DNA of 64,000 bases from Pseudopedobacter sp038243635 (lineage in GTDB: Bacteria > Bacteroidota > Bacteroidia > Sphingobacteriales > Sphingobacteriaceae), in contig JBBSQW010000008.1 of NCBI GenBank assembly GCA_038243635.1, positions 72,258 through 136,257 of the forward strand. Direction: 5' to 3'. A model generated the notes under the pieces. The model saw nothing but the letters and a program-made list of their open reading frames with translations, did not search any database and was not told the DNA's origin. Position 1 is the first letter of the stretch; the number at the start of each line of letters is the position of its first letter. A program made the translations under genes and the position numbers. This document shows positions 51,551 to 60,016 of the stretch, one piece after another.

Positions 51551-52283
51551 ATTAGCAAATAAGGTAATCATAGTTACCGGGGGCAGTGGCCTTTTGGGCA
51601 GGGAGATTATAAAAAGATTGAATAGTGAGGAAGCCATTTGTGTTAACTTCGAAATTAATGTAATTGACAGTGACGACGGTTTGTTGGTAAATGTAGATGT
51701 TACCAATGAAGAATCTGTGAAAAATGGCGTTGCAAAGGTTTTTAGAAAATTTGGGAGAATAAATGGGCTGGTCAATAACGCGTACCCACGAACTAAAGAC
51801 TGGGGAAAAAAATTTGAAGATATTGATTTCGAATCTTGGAGAAAAAACATTGATTGGCAACTAAATAGTTGCTTTATCATGAGTCAAGTTGTTGCCAAAT
51901 ACATGGCCGAGCAAAAATTTGGCGCAATTGTAAATTTGGCATCTATTTATGGCGTGGTTGGACCTAATTTTTCTGTTTACGAAGGTACAGAGATGACGAT
52001 GCCCGCAGCTTATTCCGCAATAAAAGGGGGCTTAATTAATTTTACCAGGTACCTTTCCTCTTATTTAGGAGAAAATCAAATACGGGTTAATGTGGTGTCT
52101 CCTGGAGGTATCTTTGATCATCAACCAGACTCATTTGTAAAAAAATATGAGGAAATTGTTCCTATGAGAAGAATGGGCTTACCCGAAGATATATCGCCGG
52201 CAGTTGCATTTTTACTATCGGATGATGCGAAGTATATAACAGGACAAAATTTAGTAGTTGATGGCGGGTGGACTGCAATTTAA
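51540..52283 (+). CDS. Short-chain dehydrogenase/reductase (PtmA-like)
   Basis: A 247-residue classical SDR. The NAD motif is KVIIVTGGSGLLGREI (glycine-rich TGxxxxxG), the NNA region is GLVNNAYPRTKDWG, and the catalytic Ser and Tyr-x-x-x-Lys are in NLASIYGVVGP and AYSAIKGGLI. The final ITGQNLVVDGGWTAI is characteristic. It corresponds by order to ptmA (Cj1332) of Campylobacter. A second ATG three bases later is an alternative start. It overlaps the upstream gene by 11 bases and is followed after 23 bases by the broken amidotransferase. Confidence 0.88.
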   Translation: MMNRLANKVIIVTGGSGLLGREIIKRLNSEEAICVNFEINVIDSDDGLLVNVDVTNEESVKNGVAKVFRKFGRINGLVNNAYPRTKDWGKKFEDIDFESWRKNIDWQLNSCFIMSQVVAKYMAEQKFGAIVNLASIYGVVGPNFSVYEGTEMTMPAAYSAIKGGLINFTRYLSSYLGENQIRVNVVSPGGIFDHQPDSFVKKYEEIVPMRRMGLPEDISPAVAFLLSDDAKYITGQNLVVDGGWTAI

Positions 52284-52306
52284 AATTAGAACTCAATTTA
52301 AAGGAT

Positions 52307-53184
52307 ATGAAATATTGTGTAATGCCAAATATCAGACCTAGTATTTCTTTCAACGAAAAAGGTGTTTGTTCAGCATATCATGCTTATGACAAAAGAGAGA
52401 ACATTGATTACGAAAAGCGTTTTAAGAGTTAAAGGTTTTATGTGATAAGTACAGAGGAGCTAATGGAGAAAACGGCTACGATTGTATGATAGCTATAAGC
52501 GGGGGTAAAGACAGCCATTTTCAGTTCTATATGTTTAAGGAGATTTTAAGGATGAATCCTTTGTTGGTAAGCGTGGAAGATAATTTTAAAATGAGAGAGA
52601 CGGGTAAACATAATATTAAAAATATTTCTGAAACTTTCGGATGTGAGTTAATATCAATGAAGCCAAATGCTAAAGCCCAAAAAAGTATGATAAAATATAC
52701 ATTTGAGAAATTAACCAAAAAAGATTTAAACTTTTTTCAGCCACCCGTTCAAGAAGATCTTGATAAATTAGAACCTATATATTTAAGTTATTTTGTAGAA
52801 TGGAATAGTTTCAATAACTACGAACTGGCGAAAAGAAAAGGATTTCACGATTTAACACATGAACGGTATAGAACACATTACGTAGAAAATTTCGATCAAA
52901 TTGATACGCCAACATATTTAGTGCATTCTTGGATGAAGTATCCTAAATTTGGACACGCTTCCGCTACTGATTATGCCGCAAGAATGGTTAGATATGGGTT
53001 AATTAATAGAGAAGAAGCTTTTGAATTAGTAAAAAAACACGATAATGCTTTAGATTCACGCTCTGTTAGAGAGTTTTGCGAATTTATGGGATATACGGAA
53101 CCCGAGTTTTGGGAGATTGTAGATACATTATACAACGAAGAGTTATTTAAGAAAGATGATTTGGGTAATTGGTCATTAAGATAA
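52307..53184 (+). pseudogene. PseA/WbpG-type N-acetyl sugar amidotransferase, frameshifted
   Basis: The family (TIGR03573-type, PseA/WbpG/LegX-like) converts an acetamido group to an acetamidino group on sugar acids. Frame 1 (52307-52432) encodes the N-terminus M-K-Y-C-V-M-P-N-I-R-P and VCSAYHAYDKRENIDYEKRF, then stops at 52430-52432. Starting with ELKVLCDKYRGANGENGYDC in the next frame the protein continues uninterrupted to 53184 with the PP-loop motif AISGGKDSHFQFYMFKEIL. One base is missing near 52423-52427. The usual zinc-type cysteines are also incomplete (YC-VMP and VCSAY in place of C-x-x-C pairs), which suggests real drift. The remaining domain (from ATG 52486) could still be translated. 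Confidence 0.8.
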
Positions 53185-53185
53185 G

Positions 53186-53752
53186 GTGAATATTTTAGAG
53201 TTGAAAGATAAGATCTCGTTTTGGAGAAAAGCTGATCGTATTGGTCCTGATATTTTAGGAACCCACTGGATGCTTTTTTTCAAAAGTAAGATGATTAAAC
53301 TTTGTAAACAAAAGTTTAATCATTTTGATGAAAGTTCCGATTTTAGACCTGGGGCGTATGCTGTTGGCTGTTCAAAGATATCAATTGGCAAAAGAGTAGT
53401 CATCAGACCAGGAACAATGCTACACGGAGAAACTCAGAGTTTAGGTTTATCTATAAATATTGAAGATGATGTGCTGATTGGTTGTGGAGTACACATTTAT
53501 GTGGCGAACCACCGGTTTGATATTCCAAACGTTTTGATCTCTGAACAAGGGCATTCTCAAGCAAGGATGGTAAATCTAAAAAAGGGATGTTGGATTGGGG
53601 CGAATGTTATCATCCTACCTGGCGTTACTATTGGAGAAAATACGGTAATTGGAGCCGGATCTATTGTCACGAAATCAATTCCGGATAGAATGGTAGCCGC
53701 TGGTAACCCAGCTAAGGTAATAAGGTCTATAATAAAAAAAAATGAGATTTAA
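53186..53752 (+). CDS. LbetaH acyltransferase (WbbJ/NodL-like)
   Basis: A 188-residue hexapeptide-repeat acyltransferase, starting at GTG 53186 one base after the amidotransferase stop. After an N-terminal helical lead (KISFWRKADRIGPDILGTHWMLFF) comes the left-handed helix (about residues 65-185): SIGKRVVIRPGTMLHGETQ, IEDDVLIGCGVHIYVANHRFD with probable catalytic His, and KKGCWIGANVIILPGVTIGENTVIGAGSIVTKSIPDRMVAAGNPAKVI. The pattern matches O-acetyltransferases of polysaccharide loci. The substrate is unknown. Its end overlaps the next gene by 11 bases. Confidence 0.9.
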   Translation: MNILELKDKISFWRKADRIGPDILGTHWMLFFKSKMIKLCKQKFNHFDESSDFRPGAYAVGCSKISIGKRVVIRPGTMLHGETQSLGLSINIEDDVLIGCGVHIYVANHRFDIPNVLISEQGHSQARMVNLKKGCWIGANVIILPGVTIGENTVIGAGSIVTKSIPDRMVAAGNPAKVIRSIIKKNEI

Positions 53753-54908
53753 CAAAATAATCTATATTAGGTACATTCCATTAACAAAAAAAATATATAC
53801 AGATTTATATATGGATGAAGTGGAAAAAGCCGGTATAGATATGGAGTATTGGGATATAACAGCTTTATTTTTTAAAAAGGATTTTGGGCAAGAAGATTCT
53901 TCTTCGCTAACCAATACGAAAAAATTTGAAAGCTACGAGGAATTAGAACAGGCTATGCTACAGTTGCAATCACTGGATGACAAGTTATTTATCTCTATCA
54001 TGACTTTCGAGGGTAGAGTAACTAGGCTTCATAAGCTTTTTACCAAGTATAACTGTCCTCTTGCAGTGTTTGGAAGAAATATGTTTCCGTTGCCAAAGCA
54101 AAGAATTTCGTGGCCATTTCTAATGGAAAAACTAAATTTTGTAAAAGTAGGTAATTATTTAAAAACAAGGAGGATAGTAAGAGCAAAGTCAAAAGGTTTA
54201 ATAAAACCTTACGACATTGTGTTCTTAGGAGGACAAAAGGGTTGGCAAGGCATAGGCGTAATCAATGAATCAGATATCGCAAAATCTGAAATAATAAAAA
54301 TAAATAGTAATGATTACGATAACGCTTTATCTTTAAAAGGATCATTACCCATAATTAATAAAGACTATATCTTGTTTTTAGACGAGTATTTGCCCCTACA
54401 TCCTGATACCTTACTGTTTAAAATAAAAAATGTTCCTGCAGATCAATACTACCCCCAATTAAATGAATATTTTGATCTAGTAGAAAAGCAATTTGGAATG
54501 CCAATAGTCGTTGCTGCGCATCCGAAGGCAGTTAGGTATAAAAGCGAAGACTTTTTTAACGGGCGAAAGGTGATCTTTGACAAGACATCAGAGTTGACGG
54601 AACACGCCCATTTTGTTTTAGTGCATGATTCAACTTCTATAAACTATCCCATTGCTTTTGGTAAAAAGCTACATTTTATTACATCATCCAATATTTATAA
54701 TTATATAAATAGGGTGCATAGAAACGTAGTTAATTTCGCCAGTTTTCTAGGTTGCAATTGGCAGTGGTTTGATAAGGGTGGATCGGTTGATTTAATAGCA
54801 AAAATACCAGAACAAGACTATCAGAATTATAAGTTCGATTTTCAAACATCAGCGGAGACAGAGAATAAATTGAGTAAAGATATCTTTATTGAATTCCTAA
54901 AAAGATAA
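53742..54908 (+). CDS. Uncharacterised polysaccharide-locus protein, possible GT-B glycosyltransferase
   Basis: A 388-residue soluble protein without signal or membrane helix. I recognise no named family. The start MRFNKIIYIRYIPLTKKIYTDLYMDE... is Rossmann-like, and the C-terminal half contains PIVVAAHPKAVRY (about residue 262) and HFVLVHDSTSINYPIAFGKKLHFIT, a pattern (HPK, then D/S-S-x-x-Y-P-I-A-F-G) resembling the nucleotide-sugar site of GT-B transferases such as sialyl- or polysialyltransferases. Position between the nonulosonate genes and wzx makes it a candidate for the transferase adding the nonulosonic acid. This is inference; confidence in the function is low. Confidence 0.6.
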   Translation: MRFNKIIYIRYIPLTKKIYTDLYMDEVEKAGIDMEYWDITALFFKKDFGQEDSSSLTNTKKFESYEELEQAMLQLQSLDDKLFISIMTFEGRVTRLHKLFTKYNCPLAVFGRNMFPLPKQRISWPFLMEKLNFVKVGNYLKTRRIVRAKSKGLIKPYDIVFLGGQKGWQGIGVINESDIAKSEIIKINSNDYDNALSLKGSLPIINKDYILFLDEYLPLHPDTLLFKIKNVPADQYYPQLNEYFDLVEKQFGMPIVVAAHPKAVRYKSEDFFNGRKVIFDKTSELTEHAHFVLVHDSTSINYPIAFGKKLHFITSSNIYNYINRVHRNVVNFASFLGCNWQWFDKGGSVDLIAKIPEQDYQNYKFDFQTSAETENKLSKDIFIEFLKR

Positions 54909-54968
54909 ATCGTGAAAACGAGCGATTGCAAACGTCAAATACCTTGAACGGAAAGTCTATAATACCCT

Positions 54969-56507
54969 ATGAGTGAGTTTGTTAAAATATATTTCTGGCA
55001 GGTTCTTTCGATTTTTTTTAATTTCGCAGCGGTATTCGTAGTTACCCCATATCTATCATCAAATCAGGCTATTTATGGAATATACGCAATTGTAACTTCA
55101 GCGTATCTGTTCATATCATATGCGGATTTTGGATTCTTGGGAGCAGCAATTAAATATGCGGCAGAAAGCTATGCTCAAAAAAACATTATTGCTGAAATTA
55201 AGGTTATCGGTTTTGCAACAATGGTCTTCCTAATATTTGTTGGACTATACAGTATTGGTGTGATTTTTATTGCATTGGAGCCAAGTATTCTTGTGAGTAA
55301 TCTGACCACGAATAATGAAATGTCAATAGCTAGAAATCTGTTGTTAATTTTAGCTTGCTTTTGTCCCTTTTTTGTTCTCCAACGAATTCTCCAAATTATA
55401 TTCGGGGTAAGATTACAAGATTATAAATTTCAGAGGATATTAATTGTCTCCAATTTAGTTAAAGTTGTATCGGTATTTTTCTTTTTTAGCGACGGACAGT
55501 ATCTTATTGTTGAATACTTTTTATTCTCACAAGTTTGCACAGCCTGCGCTGTAGTTGCTGGATTCTTAATCGCTAAAAGATCTTTAAAGTATGATCTCAT
55601 TTTTTTACTCAAATCCATAAAGTTATCAAAGACACAATATTCAAAAACTAAAAAATTAGCTTATACATCTCTTTTTTTAACATTGAGTTGGATTTTGTAT
55701 TATGAACTAGATACTTTCGTAATTGCAAAGTTTCTCGGCCCTAATGCTGTAGCTATATTTGCTATAGCATTAACTATAATGACTTATTTCAGAACAATAT
55801 TTGGTGTTTTTTTCTCACCATTTATTGCTAAATTCAACCATTTTATAGGCTTGAAAAATCCCGAAGGATTGAAGGAGTTTTTTTTAAAAGTTCTGGTCGT
55901 TTTCGTCCCTGTAACGATATTGCCAGTATTGTGTATAACACTTACTCTACAAAACTTTGTATTCACTTGGGTAGGTCCAGAGTATGTTGCATCTGTGGGT
56001 ATTGCTCAAATTATGTTACTAAGTTATCTGTTTAGCTTTATAACTTATCCCACTGGTATTTTAATAATCGCAAATGAACACGTAAAGTCACTTTACTTTA
56101 CAAGTGCGCTTCAACCTTTTATATACTGGATAGGTATAATTTTAACGTATTCCTATCTAAAATTGGAAGCATTCTCATATTTTAAATTTGTTGCTTTCTT
56201 TATGCAAACAATTGTTTACACAGTGTACGTTGCTTATTTTTTCAAAATTTCTTTTGCCAGTCTTTTCAAAAAAATTCTCCTTCCCATCTTACCCGCGAGT
56301 TTAACTACTATAGGGCTTATCTATCTGGTTAAACCATACTTGCCTATTGAGCATAACAATAGAAGTTTATTTTTATATTTTTGTGCTATTGGATTGCTAT
56401 TAAGCATTGGCCTGCTTATTTATTATGCTACTTCTAAAATATATCGTGATTTCATAAATTTGATGGCTTCTAAAATCATTTATAAAAATCGAGGTAAGTT
56501 GGTATAA
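54969..56507 (+). CDS. Wzx-type oligosaccharide flippase
   Basis: A 512-residue polytopic membrane protein with about 12-14 helices, of the Polysacc_synt/MVF-like flippase family. The start EFVKIYFWQVLSIFFNFAAVFVVTPYLSSNQAIYGIYAIVTSAYLF and the internal YADFGFLGAAIKYAAESYAQKN are characteristic. The protein would flip the lipid-linked repeat unit across the inner membrane. It lies 60 bases after the uncharacterised gene and about 46 bases before the frameshifted acyltransferase. Together with the Wzy-like gene it defines a Wzx/Wzy-type assembly locus. Confidence 0.92.
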   Translation: MSEFVKIYFWQVLSIFFNFAAVFVVTPYLSSNQAIYGIYAIVTSAYLFISYADFGFLGAAIKYAAESYAQKNIIAEIKVIGFATMVFLIFVGLYSIGVIFIALEPSILVSNLTTNNEMSIARNLLLILACFCPFFVLQRILQIIFGVRLQDYKFQRILIVSNLVKVVSVFFFFSDGQYLIVEYFLFSQVCTACAVVAGFLIAKRSLKYDLIFLLKSIKLSKTQYSKTKKLAYTSLFLTLSWILYYELDTFVIAKFLGPNAVAIFAIALTIMTYFRTIFGVFFSPFIAKFNHFIGLKNPEGLKEFFLKVLVVFVPVTILPVLCITLTLQNFVFTWVGPEYVASVGIAQIMLLSYLFSFITYPTGILIIANEHVKSLYFTSALQPFIYWIGIILTYSYLKLEAFSYFKFVAFFMQTIVYTVYVAYFFKISFASLFKKILLPILPASLTTIGLIYLVKPYLPIEHNNRSLFLYFCAIGLLLSIGLLIYYATSKIYRDFINLMASKIIYKNRGKLV

Positions 56508-56553
56508 AGGGTTAGAAAATGCCCCTAGACAAAAAAAATAATAATTTAATAGT

Positions 56554-57128
56554 ATGCTATCGAAAATTTACACCTACTTATATAATAAAGTATACTATTT
56601 GTTAAACTTTTTTAGATATAAACATCTGGCTAAAACGGCAACTATCCGACAACTATTGAGGGTTGACGGTAAAGAAAATATTAGTATTCAATCGGAGGTA
56701 ATAATTCAGAAATTGACTTGGTTAGCCGCTGTTCCTATAACTGGGTTTACTACCTGCAAATTAGTAATTGGAGAAGGGACTATTATCGGTCATTTTAACC
56801 ATATTTATGCAACGTCGGAAGTTGTAATTGGTAAGTATGTATTAACTGCAGATAAAGTTTATATTGCTGACAACCAACATGCTTATGAAGATGTAGAAAC
56901 TCCTATCTCTAAACAAAAAATAGTACAATTAGATGCGGTTAAGATTGGGGACGGAACGTGGATTGGAGAAATGTATGTGTAATAGGTGCATCGATTGGCA
57001 GAAACTGTGTTATTGGAGCAAATTCGGTAGTTACCAAATCAATACCCGACTATTGTGTGGCAGTTGGAGCGCCTGCAAGGGTAATAAAGAAATTTAATTT
57101 AGAAAAAAAAATATGGGAAAGGGTATAA
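56554..57128 (+). pseudogene. LbetaH acyltransferase, frameshifted near its end
   Basis: Residues 1-142 in one frame (ends 56982) show a short membrane-like N-terminus and left-handed helix with IADNQHAYEDVETPIS (catalytic His in DNQHAYED). The frame breaks at WIGE-MYV. Reading one frame over restores N-V-C-V-I-G-A-S-I-G-R-N-C-V-I-G-A-N-S, then PDYCVAVGAPARVIKKF and stops at 57126-57128. Insertion of one A in GAAATG (about 56968) makes a normal protein of about 190 residues. It overlaps the next gene by 16 bases. It might be a real loss, or a sequencing error. Confidence 0.85.
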
Positions 57129-58264
57129 AGAAAATTTTGATAACGGGAGGAGCTGGTTTTATAGGATCTAACGTAGCTATTAAACTATTAGAAAGAGGCT
57201 ACGATGTGACTATATTTGACAATTTTTTATCCCAAATACATGGCGATAAAAACGAATTATCTGCCCTCCTAAAGGATAAGGTAACTTTAATACGCGGAGA
57301 TGTGGCGGATAAGTCAGCTTTCTACAAAGCTTTAGAAGGACAAGATGCCGTTATTCACTATGCCGCTGAAACTGGTACAGGACAGTCTATGTACAATATT
57401 GCACATTATATAAATGTAAACATACAGGCTACTGCATACCTTTGCGAGTATATCATCAATGAGTATAACCAGATTAAAACCGTGATTGTGGCATCTTCTC
57501 GTTCTATTTACGGCGAGGGGAAATATATTTCTCCGACAGAAGGAAATGTTTATCCTCATTCAAGAACTTTCAATAACATTAAAGAGAGTTTTGAGGTAAA
57601 CTGCCCGACTACTGGCAAATTTGATTTAGCATTAACAGGAACAGACGAGTCGTCACTTATTCATCCCTCTTCTTTTTATGGGATTACCAAACAAGTGCAA
57701 GAACAAATGATCATTTTAGCTTGTAAACTTAAGAACATCAATGGTTTTGCTTTACGTTACCAAAATGTTTACGGCCCAGGTCAGTCATTAAAAAATCCTT
57801 ACACGGGTATTCTTTCAATTTTTTCTAGATTAGCATTGCAAAATGAGGAAATAAATATTTTCGAAGATGGAATGGAAAGTAGAGATTTCGTTTATATTGA
57901 TGACGTTGTGAAAGGTACACTCAGCTGCCTTAACGAAGATATACAAGGCCAACACATCTTAAACATTGGCAGTGGCGTACCCGTAACGGTAAATGAAGTC
58001 GCGGAAGAGATTGTGAATTATTTGAAGAGTAGCTCAAAAATTAAAATTTCTGGTGCATTTAGAGAAGGCGATATCAGGCATAATTTTGCAGATTTAAAGC
58101 TAGCAGAAGAGGTGCTAGATTTTGTTCCTGAATGGTCTTTTAATGCAGGACTACATAGCTTTTTGAATTGGGTGCTTTCTTCAAAAGAAGATATACCTGC
58201 TGATACAAGCGATTATAAAAGGTCTTTAGGAGAATTAAAAGAAAAAGGTTTATTGAATGACTAA
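57113..58264 (+). CDS. NAD-dependent nucleotide-sugar epimerase/dehydratase
   Basis: A 383-residue extended SDR. The NAD motif is ILITGGAGFIGSNVAIKLLERG; YxxxK is in SSFYGITKQVQEQM (about residues 184-197). An insert VNCPTTGKFDL precedes it, resembling the cysteine-bearing insert of dTDP-L-rhamnose 4-epimerases (WbiB), though only one cysteine remains here. The product could be a 4-epimerase for UDP- or dTDP-sugars. It overlaps the acyltransferase remnant by 16 bases and the next glycosyltransferase by 8 bases. Confidence 0.86.
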   Translation: MGKGIKKILITGGAGFIGSNVAIKLLERGYDVTIFDNFLSQIHGDKNELSALLKDKVTLIRGDVADKSAFYKALEGQDAVIHYAAETGTGQSMYNIAHYINVNIQATAYLCEYIINEYNQIKTVIVASSRSIYGEGKYISPTEGNVYPHSRTFNNIKESFEVNCPTTGKFDLALTGTDESSLIHPSSFYGITKQVQEQMIILACKLKNINGFALRYQNVYGPGQSLKNPYTGILSIFSRLALQNEEINIFEDGMESRDFVYIDDVVKGTLSCLNEDIQGQHILNIGSGVPVTVNEVAEEIVNYLKSSSKIKISGAFREGDIRHNFADLKLAEEVLDFVPEWSFNAGLHSFLNWVLSSKEDIPADTSDYKRSLGELKEKGLLND

Positions 58265-59219
58265 TTTAGTATCGCCACTGGTTTCAGTTGTATTTACCAG
58301 CTACAACCATATAGAGTATTTGAGGCAGGCATTGGATAGTTTAGTTAATCAGACTTACAATAATATAGAATTAATTATTGTCGATGATTGTTCTACAGAT
58401 AATAGCCAAAGCATTTTAAAGGAGTATGATCATTTGCCCCATGTTACTTTAAAGCTTAACGCTAAAAATTCAGGTAGCTACGTGAAAGCTAGTAATTATG
58501 GAGCCAGTTTTGCCACTGGAGACTTTTTGTTATTTGCACAGTGTGACGATTTTGCAGAGCCTACGCAAATAGAGAGATTAGTTAGCGCATTTTCAAATAA
58601 CGAAAGCATTGGTGTTAGCTTTTGCCGGAGTTCCTTAGTGAATGAAAAAGGAGAAATTACCGGAGATGACTTTACAATCAGAGAACAAAGTTTTAGACGG
58701 TTGTGCGCTACGGATACTATGATAAGCAAAAAAGAAATGGTTTCCTTTTTGTCTAAGTCTTGTGTAATCCCGAATTTAAGTGCTGCAATGATTAAACGAG
58801 AGCTGTACTCTAAATCAGGTGGCTTGTCTACTGAATATATAGTTGCCGCAGATTGGGCGTTTTGGCTATCAATAGCTACTATATCCGATTTCTATTACAT
58901 TACGAAACCGTTAAATAATTTCAGACAACACAAAACTACGATTAGAAGCACTATAAAAATTAAAAAACAAATTTTAGAAATCTATCAAATATTCTATAAT
59001 TATATTAATAAACATGAATTGCCCGTAAACATCAAAAGAGAATTTAAAGTGGGTGCAGGAGCAATTTGGCTTTCCTATTTTAGCCAAGGAAAACTAACAT
59101 GGTTCAAAAGTTTTCCTAGTGTTTTTACAGAAACGTTCAAGTTAGAGCCTCTAAACAGTTATTATTTAATTTTGGGTTTTTTTAATAAGGTTAAAGAGGT
59201 GCTCAAACGAAATCAATAA
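58257..59219 (+). CDS. Family 2 glycosyltransferase
   Basis: A 320-residue GT-A-fold glycosyltransferase. The start PLVSVVFTSYNHIEYLRQALDSLVNQTYNNIELIIVDDCSTDNS shows the nucleotide-binding Asp-Asp; AQCDDFAEPTQIERLV has the D-x-D-like motif, and PNLSAAMIKRELY and AADWAFWLSIAT follow. A C-terminal tail of about 90 residues is basic. It overlaps the epimerase gene and is separated by two bases from the next glycosyltransferase, so they belong to one operon. Confidence 0.93.
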   Translation: MTNLVSPLVSVVFTSYNHIEYLRQALDSLVNQTYNNIELIIVDDCSTDNSQSILKEYDHLPHVTLKLNAKNSGSYVKASNYGASFATGDFLLFAQCDDFAEPTQIERLVSAFSNNESIGVSFCRSSLVNEKGEITGDDFTIREQSFRRLCATDTMISKKEMVSFLSKSCVIPNLSAAMIKRELYSKSGGLSTEYIVAADWAFWLSIATISDFYYITKPLNNFRQHKTTIRSTIKIKKQILEIYQIFYNYINKHELPVNIKREFKVGAGAIWLSYFSQGKLTWFKSFPSVFTETFKLEPLNSYYLILGFFNKVKEVLKRNQ

Positions 59220-59221
59220 AA

Positions 59222-60007
59222 ATGGCTTCCAAGTTGAAACTAGTATCAGTAATCATAGTTACTCATAAAAGATTAAATCTGCTAAAGCAAACTATAGCTT
59301 CCGTTCAAGACCAGGATTATAAGCAAATAGAAATTATAGTAGTGTCTGATGGGGAAGAGCTCGAAACAAAAGAGTTTGTGAATGAAAGTCTTTGCGGGCG
59401 CTTGCAATACGCTCATGTTAATCACTATGGCTATCCTGCACCAGCAAGAAATTTAGGCATCCAGTTGGCCAAAGGAGAATATATTGCTTTCTGCGATGAT
59501 GATGACCTTTGGATGCCGGGAAAATTGACAGCACAAATTAATGCGATGGAACTTAACAATGCATCGTTTAGTTTTACCGGTAGGTTTACGATTGATGAAA
59601 ACGGGCTTCCTTTGCAAACAAAAAAAATAAAATGGATACCCAAAAAAGTAAATGCAGAAAAATTACTGTTTAGTAATTTTATTACCTATTCTTCTGTAGT
59701 AGTAAATAGGAATATATTGGGAGGGAAAAATCTTTTTTCTGAGGAAAAAAGGTTTAGGGCCTTTGAAGACTATCACCTTTGGTTAAGATTATTAAAAACT
59801 TCGAAATCTGTTGTATTAACTCAGGATTTTGTGGGTTACAGGGTGCACCCAAGTAATATAAGTGGAAAATTAGCCGTTGGAGCTATTGCCAATATCGCAG
59901 TTTTTAAAGATGTTTTTGAGCATGTGAGGTTTAGTCTCTTAAATAAAACAATGGCTTATGCGTTGGCGTACTCGAAATGGCTATATTATAGTGTAAAAAA
60001 ACTTTAA
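59222..60007 (+). CDS. Family 2 glycosyltransferase
   Basis: A 261-residue GT-A-fold transferase. VSVIIVTHKRLNLLKQTIASVQDQDYKQIEIIVVSDG is the nucleotide-binding half; YIAFCDDDDLWMPGKLTAQI contains the DxD site. RAFEDYHLWLRLL with the catalytic E-D-Y motif follows, and PSNISGKLAVG lies near the end. It is shorter than the neighbouring GT2 but complete. It would add one sugar of the repeat unit; the donor cannot be read. Confidence 0.93.
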   Translation: MASKLKLVSVIIVTHKRLNLLKQTIASVQDQDYKQIEIIVVSDGEELETKEFVNESLCGRLQYAHVNHYGYPAPARNLGIQLAKGEYIAFCDDDDLWMPGKLTAQINAMELNNASFSFTGRFTIDENGLPLQTKKIKWIPKKVNAEKLLFSNFITYSSVVVNRNILGGKNLFSEEKRFRAFEDYHLWLRLLKTSKSVVLTQDFVGYRVHPSNISGKLAVGAIANIAVFKDVFEHVRFSLLNKTMAYALAYSKWLYYSVKKL

Positions 60008-60016
60008 AGCTTTGTT

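Noticed and set aside
52430..56970. Programmed frameshifting or phase variation as cause of the two frameshifts in the polysaccharide locus
   Set aside because: The sites lack long homopolymer or short tandem repeats and no slippery heptamer with a following hairpin is evident, so ordinary mutation or sequencing error is more likely.
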